Origin: Candidatus Accumulibacter cognatus
GTDB taxonomy: Bacteria > Pseudomonadota > Gammaproteobacteria > Burkholderiales > Rhodocyclaceae
Length of the DNA stretch: 64,000 bases
Assembly: GCA_013414765.1 (NCBI GenBank)
Contig: CP058708.1
Span: 1,297,553 to 1,361,552, forward strand
Reading direction: 5' to 3'
Under the pieces are notes generated by a model. That model was not told the DNA's origin, ran no database searches, and saw only the letters and a program-made list of their open reading frames with translations. Positions 53,201-60,740 of the stretch are shown here, piece after piece (position 1 is the stretch's first letter; each line of letters opens with the position of its first letter). A program made the translations under genes and the position numbers.

Positions 53201-55700
53201 CGTGCGCGGTATCCTCGACGTACCAGGTCGGCACCTCCCTGAGCAAGCCGGACCGCCATGTCACCGTGCCGTCGCCTTCTGCGGTGGCGAGGAATTCGAG
53301 CCGCTGACGCTTCGCCAGCCAGGCATCCGGGTAACCGGCGATGCGGTAATCGACGACCGTCGCCTCCTGGCAGCCGGCGATGTAGACCATATGATTCGGG
53401 TCGGGCGGTGCCTGCCTGAGCAATTCCCAGGTCGAGCGCGCCTGCGCCAGAGAACCGGCATCGGCGACCGGCCAGCGAGCGTCGATCTGCTGCTTGATCG
53501 CCGTCCACCACGCCTGTTGAGCGAAAGGCAACTGCGGGTCGTCGAAGGGCAGCAGTTCGAGCAGGCCGGGGAAATTGCGGACGATGTCGACGATCTCGTC
53601 GCTGCTGTGGGCAATGTCGAGCAGGCTCAGCTTGGCTTCGGTCGGGTTGGTCCCGGTCAGCCAGCGCACCGCCTCGTGCGAACCGAGGTTGGGTGTGCCG
53701 AGCATCATGAAACGGCTGTTCGGCAGCGCCACGATGCGCCGCCACAGCGCTGCGCCACGACCGCCATCGGCGATCATCGCGCGCACCACCAGTCCACCCA
53801 TCGAATGCGCGACGAGGTGCACCGGCTGCTGTTGCCGCTCGCATTCCGGCAGCCAGAGTTCGAGTTTGTCGACCAGCTTGCGGGCTGCGTCGCGCACCGA
53901 CAAGCGCCAGTCGTAGGGAAGAATCTCGACGCGGTGGCTGCGCGCCAGAAACTCGAGCAGTGGCCCATAGAAATCACCGAGCAGGTCTACCGCCTCGATC
54001 TCCGGCCGGCCCATGCGCAGGCGGCCGAGGCCACCCTTGAATAACGCCCAGTAATCGAGCCAGACCTTCTCACCCGACACCTTCAGCATGCTGCCCATGG
54101 TTCCCGGCAGCACGACCGCCAGCGGTCGCGGTGTCGTCGCCGCCCGACTGCGGCCGACCGCCTCGCGCCAGCGCGGTTCGACCGACCTGGCCTCCAGCAG
54201 CGGCTGGAACCCGCCGTCGCTGCCGTCGGCCCGGCCGAGGCCGGACTGCAACCAGCGGACGCTGCGCTCGTTGAGGAAATAACTGAAATGATTGACCTGC
54301 GCGCCGCGGTCGAGCAGGAAGCGCGCGCCCTTTTCCGGTCGGCGGATGCCGCCGTACATCGAGCCGGTGTTGACCACCAGGTCATGGTCGGCGCCGTAGA
54401 ACCAGTCGCTGGCAAGGAGCTTGATCTGACTCCACAGTGAATCGCCCTGGTCGAGATCGCCGGCAATCACCGTCAGGTCGGCATGGGTGAGCAATTGCGG
54501 ATGCTGCAGCAGACGAGTCAGCGCCGAGCCGGGCAGCATCGCCTCGAGGCCCGGCAGTGTGCGCGGATCGGTCCTCTCCTTGAGGACCGCCAGCAGGAAA
54601 TCGAGCAGGTCTTCACCGACACCGTCCGGCACGAAATACTTGAGCACCGACAGCCAGCGGTCGAGCCGGCCGGAAGCGAGTGTCGTGCCGCGCGCCGGAC
54701 AGGCGACACGGACGAAGCGGCGCACGCGGATGGCTTTGGCGTCGAGAATTCCGAGCAGCTCGACCAGCGCAGCCCGGTCGGCTGCGTAGGCCTGGTCGCG
54801 CTCCGCCATCGCCATGTCGTCGAGCGGGCTCAGCCCGAGTTGTGCGGCGACGGTGCGATCGGCCTTGAACAGGGTCTCGGCAAAGCCTTGCGAGAGCGGA
54901 TCGTCGCGTCGATCGCGTTCGCCGAGGCACAACAGTTCGCCGACCAGACCGCCGCGCGAATGTGAGACCAGATGCAGTTCTGCATTCGGCGGCAGCCGCT
55001 TCGCCAGATCGAGCGCGTTGCCGATCGGGCTGACCGTCAGGCTGCGGTGCTCGAGCGTATAGACGCGTTCGCCGTAGGTGGCCGCGAACTGCGCGAGCGC
55101 CGCCGCACGGGCCTTGCTGCCGGGCTCCCACAGCTTGCCGTAGCTGCCCTTGAAGCTCGACGCCGTGCCGTGCAGGAAGACCAGGAGCGGCCCCGTGGCG
55201 CCAGGAATGTCGGCGTCGTCAGCGAGTGCCGTCAGCCGGCCGTCACTGGCGAGGTCGCAGCGGTAAATTCCCGGTGCATTGCCGCCGAGCAACCGCGCCT
55301 CGATTGCCGAACCCAGTTTGGCTGCCGAAGTCCCGGTCAGGTCTACGCCGAAGAACTCCAGCGCGCGGACACCGAGGCCGAGCCAGCCGCGACTGCCGGC
55401 GCGATCGGCAGCACGCGCGCGCGGCCGGGTGTCGATCTCCCAGGCAGCACCGCCGTCGCGTCCGACCGTCTGGCGGCCATGTTCGCGGATCAGGTCGTCG
55501 GCCCGCGACCAGAGCACGAAACCATTCGCCAGCTCGAGCCGGACCGCTTCGTCGCCACGCACCGTCAGCTCGCCGAGCGCTGCGTCGCGCCCGCTGCCGG
55601 GAACGACACGGCGAGCGCTGGTGATGGCGATGCCGGGGAGGCTCGGCTTGCTGATGTCGCTGACCGTGCCACGGATCAGATAGGTCTTGTCACTGGACAT
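50244..55700 (-). CDS. Giant CHAT protease fused to two alpha/beta hydrolase domains
   Basis: An 1818-residue cytoplasmic protein (no signal peptide). Order of domains: residues about 1-100 a small beta-rich segment; 165-460 an alpha/beta hydrolase (LLVFLHGTASSFKG, nucleophile LVSHSRGG, Ser248); 525-850 a second, LCAT-like hydrolase (LAVVLPGTMGSMLK, LVAHSMGGLVVR, Ser633, FMMLGTPNLGSHEA); 910-1190 an uncharacterised linker; about 1200-1480 a CHAT caspase-like protease (catalytic His1334 in HLAGHGV, Cys1382 in FINCCHLGKT); 1500-1818 a helical, TPR-like tail. CHAT proteins cleave partner proteins on activation; the hydrolases could act on lipids. It lies 81 bases after the metacaspase gene. Confidence 0.9.
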   Translation of the reverse strand: MSSDKTYLIRGTVSDISKPSLPGIAITSARRVVPGSGRDAALGELTVRGDEAVRLELANGFVLWSRADDLIREHGRQTVGRDGGAAWEIDTRPRARAADRAGSRGWLGLGVRALEFFGVDLTGTSAAKLGSAIEARLLGGNAPGIYRCDLASDGRLTALADDADIPGATGPLLVFLHGTASSFKGSYGKLWEPGSKARAAALAQFAATYGERVYTLEHRSLTVSPIGNALDLAKRLPPNAELHLVSHSRGGLVGELLCLGERDRRDDPLSQGFAETLFKADRTVAAQLGLSPLDDMAMAERDQAYAADRAALVELLGILDAKAIRVRRFVRVACPARGTTLASGRLDRWLSVLKYFVPDGVGEDLLDFLLAVLKERTDPRTLPGLEAMLPGSALTRLLQHPQLLTHADLTVIAGDLDQGDSLWSQIKLLASDWFYGADHDLVVNTGSMYGGIRRPEKGARFLLDRGAQVNHFSYFLNERSVRWLQSGLGRADGSDGGFQPLLEARSVEPRWREAVGRSRAATTPRPLAVVLPGTMGSMLKVSGEKVWLDYWALFKGGLGRLRMGRPEIEAVDLLGDFYGPLLEFLARSHRVEILPYDWRLSVRDAARKLVDKLELWLPECERQQQPVHLVAHSMGGLVVRAMIADGGRGAALWRRIVALPNSRFMMLGTPNLGSHEAVRWLTGTNPTEAKLSLLDIAHSSDEIVDIVRNFPGLLELLPFDDPQLPFAQQAWWTAIKQQIDARWPVADAGSLAQARSTWELLRQAPPDPNHMVYIAGCQEATVVDYRIAGYPDAWLAKRQRLEFLATAEGDGTVTWRSGLLREVPTWYVEDTAHDELCAKTRAFPGYLELLTTGKTTRLSATPPGRRRDEVATPPFVLPVRPQFDGIPSDVRGFGFGVARPLEEAPAAGVPVLRVRIVHGDLAYVRHPVVVGHYQGDTIVNAEQALDERLDQALTQRLDLGLYPGPLGSHALFFNTDKDARPGGAVVVGLGQIGELSPGLLIRALRDAMLDFAIRVARWPDDDRYGPGNQPRSAALSCLLVGTGAGGGISARESLAALLHAATAANGKLMQARMEDRVVIDHLEIVELMHDVAIGAARALEDLLQDGQLAIDVEWPERTLVEGDGGHRRVVFEELGGWWQRLDIGRDKASGMLRFVATTNRARAEETLATGQLALAEGFVRQASQSPAANAEVAKTLFEMLLPNRLKELAPRQDDLVLLVDRESACFPWELLEDRWSHSQRPPAIEAGLVRQFKTARFRPHPGHASAHTAFVVGNPDVGKAEFCELPGARREAQKVVEVLGRNGYRSIECIDEKSDAILSGLHKEAWRILHLAGHGVHEHRVETRDGPSQPFSGMVIGGDVFLTPGDVEQMRWVPELVFINCCHLGKTASAASGGHSPQLAANLAVQFIEMGVRAVVAAGWAVDDAAAETFCESFYTHLLQGLPFGESVRLAREAIWVRFPEVNTWGAYQCYGDPAFRLHADHRASDGRRLAAYRDPSELVATLDNLGQSIRMEKRNRGDDEEQTAAHRSKVGDALERMPQAVREAWLKRADVAAAIGLAWGETGDYAQAVEWLDKALLANVGDCPLRVVEQCANFNVRLAGQRWQELRNAAAVPDEALRHELVGRIERAIGELALIVKRAPTVERLNLLGSACKRLTWIVEAPPMRLEAVVNMANFYFQAFELSQRDDPYPFSNWALAVLIGEMLGRTPDMNWHRSLDDECQRMIELARRRNAEKPNFWSAVGAADCLLVQLLAGDGSDEVPKKQAEAIVATYRLALQRGASPREAASVREHLDFVIAVADQVPAAIRDALATIRDAL

Positions 55701-55781
55701 GGGGGATTCCTCGCAGAGGGGCGGGACGGACAGAATCTCCGGCGCCCACCGCGGCGGGCGGCGAGCCCCGGTGACGGCGAT

Positions 55782-56573
55782 TTACTCGAAGATGCGGAAA
55801 CGGCGGGCCGTGGCCGAGCCGAGGATCTGCGGCGACTGTGGCAGACGGGTGCTCGGCAGGTAGCCGCGAATCGCGGCGAACCAGGCCTCATAGGTCGCCG
55901 GTCTCTGTTCGTGCAGGCACTTCAGCGCATAGTAGGTAAAGGCGCCATTGGGCCGGCCACGGAAGCTGGTATCCCAACTGTATTCGGTGTCCTGGCAGCC
56001 AGCCAGGAGCAGGTCGCCACCGCTGCGCCGCAGACCGCTGACCAGGGTGCGCGGCCGGTTCGCCGAAGCCGGCAGTTCGTTGCCCGGCATCCAGTCCTGC
56101 AAGGGCATGTAGCGCGCCCGCGGCATGCCTGGATCGATGTCCGACTCGTCACCACGCGTGACCGAACCCGAATGGCAACTGTCCGAGATCAGCAGTATGC
56201 GCACGCTGGCGGCGCGCTGGGCGAACAGGATCCTGATTTCGTCGTCGAGCAACGGCCCGACCGTGCTGATGTCCCAGGGGCACAGGCCCTCGTCACGGCC
56301 GTCGGGTTCGTCGCCGTTGCTATCCGGTACCCATGTGCCGTGGCCGGAATAGGTGATGACCAATGAATCACCGGCCTGGGCACCGGTGATCAAGCCGGCG
56401 ATGCCGGCGCTCATCGCCGCTCGCGTCGCCTGGGCGTCGATCAGCGTGCTGACGGTGAAGCCGCGGCCACCGAGTTCGGCCGCCCAGTCATTGGCGTCAT
56501 TGACGCAGCCCGACAGGTCGTTGCGGGTGCCCGGATAATCGTTGATGCCGATGCACAAAGCTCTTTTTGCCAT
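55782..56573 (-). CDS. Metacaspase-like caspase-fold protease
   Basis: A 263-residue type I metacaspase-like protein without prodomain. It starts MAKRALCIGINDYPGTRNDL, SGCVNDANDW follows, and the catalytic dyad is His78 in ITYSGHGTW and Cys133 in LLISDSCHSGS. A late segment (GCQDTEYSWDTSFRGRPNGA) is typical of metacaspases. Such proteases cut after Arg or Lys. The ribosome site TCAGGAGGTG is almost ideal with 7 bases to the ATG, so expression may be high. First gene of the operon with CHAT and M15 genes. Confidence 0.95.
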   Translation of the reverse strand: MAKRALCIGINDYPGTRNDLSGCVNDANDWAAELGGRGFTVSTLIDAQATRAAMSAGIAGLITGAQAGDSLVITYSGHGTWVPDSNGDEPDGRDEGLCPWDISTVGPLLDDEIRILFAQRAASVRILLISDSCHSGSVTRGDESDIDPGMPRARYMPLQDWMPGNELPASANRPRTLVSGLRRSGGDLLLAGCQDTEYSWDTSFRGRPNGAFTYYALKCLHEQRPATYEAWFAAIRGYLPSTRLPQSPQILGSATARRFRIFE

Positions 56574-56960
56574 GACAAGTCACCTCCTGAGAGTTGCAGG
56601 CCAGCGCGGAATGGCCAGCCTGGCATGGTCCATCGGCCCCGGCTGGCACCGCGGCCAACAACATACATGCGACATTGCAAGTGCACCGCAGCGCGCCGAG
56701 GCAACGCCGCCGACACTGACGAAATCAGCATGGAACATGGCCACGCCGATGTCAAGGTGGCGGTGATGCCGTTCATGGCAGATCGACCGCTCAGCCAGAC
56801 GAGCGGGATGTCGAAGAAATTCAAGACTGGCTGGCCTGGCGACGCGGCAACGCCAACCGACCCAATTGAACGAATCCTGCTCCGGAGACATGACGAAGAG
56901 TCGCCGCGCGATTCTGATTCTATTGTGTTGCCCACGCTGCAGGCATAAGATTCGCGGGCC
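56574..56960. other. Divergent promoter region between the two caspase-fold genes
   Basis: 387 bases holding the promoters of the metacaspase operon (minus) and the exported caspase (plus). Open frames on both strands have no recognisable product. I could not fix -10/-35 elements or operators with confidence. Confidence 0.5.
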
Positions 56961-58712
56961 ATGCCATTCCGATTGCCTCTAACGACATTCCTCTATGTTC
57001 TGCGCGCGCTGATCGTGGCGGCAGCGTGCATTTCTGCCGCGCCTGCGCAGCCGCAGCCTGCGCCGCCGGGACGGACGGATTCGCTCGGCAAACCCCTAGC
57101 TCCGTCGCCCGCCGGATTGGCGCCGGGGACGGCAGGCCGAATGGCCGGCGTCACCTCCTCCAGTCAGGGACGGCGCATCGCCCTGGTGATCGGGAACAGC
57201 GCCTATCAGCACCCCGACAACCTGCCCAGACTCGTCAACCCCGCGCATGACGCGGAGGACATCGCCGCTGCCCTGCGCCGCTTCGGCTTCGAAGTCATCG
57301 AGCGCAGAAACCAGACGCTCGAAGCCATGCACCAGAGCATCGCCGAATTCGGCAGCAGGATCGGTGGCAGCGAAGCGGCCTTGTTCTTCTTTGCCGGACA
57401 TGGCATTCAGGTCAAGAACCAGAACTACCTGATGCCGGTCAATGCGCGGGTGGAAAGCGAAGCGATGGTTCCCTACCAGGGCGTCAACGTCAACCAGATC
57501 CTCGACGAAATGGACAATGCCAAAAGCAGCGTCAACATCGTGATCCTCGATGCCTGCCGCAACAATCCGGTCAGTGGCAAGTTCCGCTCGGGCCGGTCGC
57601 GCGGCCTGGCGAGTCCTGACGTCGTACCCAAAGGGACGGTGATCGTGTATGCCACCGATCCGGGTAACGTGGCGGCCGATGGCGATGGCCGCAACGGTTT
57701 GTTTACCGCCGGGCTGCTGACCGCTTTCCGAGGCAGGGATCTGAGCCTCGACGGCGTTCTGACGATCGCGAGCGCAGAAGTCGAACGTGCCAGCCGGCAA
57801 ACCCAGACGCCCTACGTCAATGGTCCAAAAACCCTGCAGAAGAACTTCAGCTTCAACGTCGCCATGGCACCCGACCCCGCAGAAACCGAAACCCGATTCT
57901 GGAACGAAGCCAAGGCGAGCGGCACACGAGAAGCTTTCGAAGCCTACCTCAAGCGCTTTCCGTCAGGCACCCATGTCGCACTTGCCCAGGGAGAACTCAG
58001 AAAGAGGGAAGAATCCGAGCGTGCGTCGAAGCCACAGGAAAGCATCGAACGTAAGGCGGTCGGAGGAACGGTACCGGCCAGACCCGAAAAGACCCAGAAA
58101 GGCCCCGCTCCGGTACTCGCCCCGGTGGAAAAACCGGATATCAAGGTCGGTGACAGATGGGCTTATCGGAACATCAATCTCTGGAAGAACGAAGAAATCG
58201 CCAGTGTTGAATTGAAGGTGACCGCAATCAGAGGAGACATCATGACCGTTGATCGAACATCGATCGATTCGAAAGGCGCTGCAGGTGCAGGAATCGAACG
58301 TTCGATCAGGAGAACGGCCGATCGATCGACCTGGACCCTGCTGGATCCCAACGTCACTCAGGGCAAGCGCCTGATCCTGTTGTTCCCTCTGGAAGTCGGG
58401 AAAACCTGGGATTTCGAGTATTCAATCAAGCGCCCGGATGGCGATGTCGTGATGAATAAACGCTCTGCCCGGGTTGAAGCCTGGGAGGATGTCGAGGTGC
58501 CGGCGGGAAGGTTCCGGGCATTGCGGGTGGTTCATTCCGGCCGCACCGAACGGCAAGGAAGGGAGGGCAGAGTGACGGGTAATGTGTCCGAAACCTTCTG
58601 GTACGCGCCCGAGATCAGGTCCATGGTCAAGCACGAGTATCGCGACACCATGGGCCACCTGCGAACCCGCGACCAGTTCCGCCAAGAACTGACTGCATAC
58701 GACATCAAGTGA
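56961..58712 (+). CDS. Exported caspase-fold (peptidase C14) protein with C-terminal DUF-like domain
   Basis: A 583-residue protein. A signal peptide (LYVLRALIVAAACISAAPAQ) leads to a Pro-rich linker and a caspase p20 domain (about 70-310): RRIALVIGNSAYQH, catalytic His147 in FFFAGHGIQ and Cys199 in VILDACRNNPV. Next a helical segment ending EAYLKRFPSGTHVALAQGEL, a K/E/P-rich linker (335-390), and a C-terminal beta-rich domain (IKVGDRWAYRNINLW, FPLEVGKTWDFEY, ETFWYAPEIRSMVKHEYRD) that recurs in exported proteins of unknown role. It probably acts in the periplasm, unlike the metacaspase encoded opposite. Confidence 0.92.
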   Translation: MPFRLPLTTFLYVLRALIVAAACISAAPAQPQPAPPGRTDSLGKPLAPSPAGLAPGTAGRMAGVTSSSQGRRIALVIGNSAYQHPDNLPRLVNPAHDAEDIAAALRRFGFEVIERRNQTLEAMHQSIAEFGSRIGGSEAALFFFAGHGIQVKNQNYLMPVNARVESEAMVPYQGVNVNQILDEMDNAKSSVNIVILDACRNNPVSGKFRSGRSRGLASPDVVPKGTVIVYATDPGNVAADGDGRNGLFTAGLLTAFRGRDLSLDGVLTIASAEVERASRQTQTPYVNGPKTLQKNFSFNVAMAPDPAETETRFWNEAKASGTREAFEAYLKRFPSGTHVALAQGELRKREESERASKPQESIERKAVGGTVPARPEKTQKGPAPVLAPVEKPDIKVGDRWAYRNINLWKNEEIASVELKVTAIRGDIMTVDRTSIDSKGAAGAGIERSIRRTADRSTWTLLDPNVTQGKRLILLFPLEVGKTWDFEYSIKRPDGDVVMNKRSARVEAWEDVEVPAGRFRALRVVHSGRTERQGREGRVTGNVSETFWYAPEIRSMVKHEYRDTMGHLRTRDQFRQELTAYDIK

Positions 58713-58725
58713 CCCGGATTTCCCC

Positions 58726-59961
58726 TCAAAGCTCGAGGAGACGAAACTCCTGACTTTCCGCGATTCTGATGACATCGCCGGGGTGCAGGCGCGTCTCCCG
58801 ATCGATCCGTTCGCCGTTCAGAAAGGTCCCGTTGCCGCTTCCCAGGTCCCGGATCGTACAGCGGTCCCCTTCGAGCCTGATCTGTGCGTGCAGCCTGCTC
58901 ACCAAGGCATCACTGATGACGAAATCGTTTTCCTTGGCGCGTCCGATCGTGGTAATGCCTTCGCGGATTTCATGCCGCACGAGCGTGTCAATGCGCGAGA
59001 TCAGTACCAGACGCAGCGATGACCGTTTGGCCAGCTCCGGGGGCGGTAGCGGAAACACCCGCAGCACCTGGGTCGCGGTGCTGCCCAACATCGGCGCCTG
59101 GTGCTCCCAGTCGTTTTCGAACACGGCATTCAAGCGTCGCAGAACGTCGGCGTCGTCGACCGAGATACTGAGTTCGCGGCGGCGGTCGAGGCTCTCCGTC
59201 CGCAGGTTCATGCTGCCGAGGACCGCCGTGGCACCGTCGACGATCGTGCACTTGGCGTGCAGCTTGTAGCGCGGGGCCGCCCGGAATTCGATCTCGGGCG
59301 GTAACCGGACTCTATGCTCCGCATCACCGAGAACGCGGACTAGCACTCCGCGCCTGGCTTTCTCCACCAGCAGACGGATGATTGCCGGGTCCTCCACTTT
59401 GGCGTCGGCGATGTCGATCGAATCCCTGGCCGTCTGCAGCAAGGTTTTCATCTTCTTGCGACTGTTGAACGGGCTGACCAGCAGCGGCGAATCCCTGTCG
59501 GGTTCAAAAGGCCTGTCGTCCCAGTCGGCGTCGAAGAGCCTGTTGATCTCGGCGGCGATTGCCGGGTCGTAGACTTCAACACCAAAGTCACGCGCATAGT
59601 GGAGATTCTCGCGCGTCGGATTGAAAGTGAACACCAACGCCTCTGCGTCATCTACCGTCATGGTCTTGTAGTGGTAGCGGGCCTGCTTGCTGTCGCCGGC
59701 GGGCTCCCTGGTCGAAATGCCGGCTTCGTTGGCATCCTTGAGGAGCTTTCGATTCTGCTCTTCCCAACCGCGCGCGCTGCTCGAGATCAGCACGCGGATG
59801 CGAACGCCACGCTGGCGGGCCTCGATCAGGGCGCGCTGGATGATCGGGTCGTCCATTCGGAATACGGTCAGGTTGATCGAGCGTTCCGCCCGGTCGACGG
59901 CGCGCACGATCGGAAAGAAGCTGTCGCCGGGTTGAACGATGAGCGATATCTTGTAACCCAT
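58726..59961 (-). CDS. Phospholipase D-like protein fused to an FHA domain
   Basis: A 411-residue cytoplasmic protein. Two HKD half-sites: YHYKTMTVDDAEALVF (His97, Lys99, Asp104) and KLHAKCTIVDGATAVLGSMN (His235, Lys237, Asp242), so the PLD/nuclease active site is complete. Residues about 325-405 are an FHA domain (ITTIGRAKENDFVIS, SRLHAQI, GSGNGTFLNG), which binds phosphothreonine. PLD-fold enzymes cut phospholipids or nucleic acids. ATG 59961 with AGGA 7 bases upstream is preferred to GTG 59964. Convergent with the exported caspase (13 bases apart), 53 bases after the phosphatase gene. Confidence 0.93.
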   Translation of the reverse strand: MGYKISLIVQPGDSFFPIVRAVDRAERSINLTVFRMDDPIIQRALIEARQRGVRIRVLISSSARGWEEQNRKLLKDANEAGISTREPAGDSKQARYHYKTMTVDDAEALVFTFNPTRENLHYARDFGVEVYDPAIAAEINRLFDADWDDRPFEPDRDSPLLVSPFNSRKKMKTLLQTARDSIDIADAKVEDPAIIRLLVEKARRGVLVRVLGDAEHRVRLPPEIEFRAAPRYKLHAKCTIVDGATAVLGSMNLRTESLDRRRELSISVDDADVLRRLNAVFENDWEHQAPMLGSTATQVLRVFPLPPPELAKRSSLRLVLISRIDTLVRHEIREGITTIGRAKENDFVISDALVSRLHAQIRLEGDRCTIRDLGSGNGTFLNGERIDRETRLHPGDVIRIAESQEFRLLEL

Positions 59962-60014
59962 CACGGGATCCTGTTCGGCAGCTTGACAGACATCGCATGG
60001 AAAGGCGTCAGTGC

Positions 60015-60527
60015 CTAACTGTCCGGCTGCGCGATGGCCAAGCGGGCCAGATAGTCCTGATGAACGTTGAGCTTCAGCGCATTGGGGCGAATCGCCTGAA
60101 TGGCCGCTGTTGCTGCAGCCAATGAATCACCCCGTTCGACCAGAATCTGTGCAGCGATCAGGCCAGTTCGACCCGAACCGCCTTTGCAATGGATCGCTAT
60201 TTTCTTGCCGGCGTCGAGCAGTTGATGCACGGCCCGTCGTTGCGCCGACCAGGCAACAGCAAATTCTTCCTCCGGCGCATGATCGTCTTCGATTGGCAAG
60301 TGAAACCATTGCAAACCGAGTTCCGGACAGAGATCAGCGATGTTCGTCACGGCATTGCTGGCCATTTCGGCATCCGGCATCAGCGTGATCACTGCGTCGG
60401 CACCCGCCGTTTTCAATTGTTCGAGTGCAGTGGCCAGTTCCACTCCTTTGGTTCCTGGGCAAGGAGTCAGAATCAGGCCTGCCCCGTCATCGGTAAGCGG
60501 CAGCAAATCATAGGGATGGTGGGTCAT
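60015..60527 (-). CDS. Dual-specificity/tyrosine phosphatase-like protein (CDKN3-like)
   Basis: A 170-residue cysteine phosphatase. The P-loop HCKGGSGRTG (Cys114, Arg120) has the CX5R signature, and IEDDHAPEEEF probably supplies the general acid Asp. The N-terminus has LLPLTDDGAGLILTPCPGTK. No signal peptide. It lies upstream of the PLD-FHA gene on the same strand; a phosphatase beside a phosphothreonine-reading domain suggests phosphorylation control, though no kinase gene is in the window. Confidence 0.88.
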   Translation of the reverse strand: MTHHPYDLLPLTDDGAGLILTPCPGTKGVELATALEQLKTAGADAVITLMPDAEMASNAVTNIADLCPELGLQWFHLPIEDDHAPEEEFAVAWSAQRRAVHQLLDAGKKIAIHCKGGSGRTGLIAAQILVERGDSLAAATAAIQAIRPNALKLNVHQDYLARLAIAQPDS

Positions 60528-60740
60528 GGCATGAGGAGAATGAATGGGTGGGTGATCGGGCCTGCAGAATCACTATTGCCTTCAAAGTTCGATGGACAGG
60601 CCTTGCGCCTTCGTATTCTAGCCGAGTTGGCGGGGAAATCATTCAATGTGCCCGTCAGTAGCCGCGAGCGAACATTACGGAGCGACTTTCCGGTCATGGC
60701 TTTTGAGCGGCTCACCTCATGACAGCCCTCGGCTCCGCCG

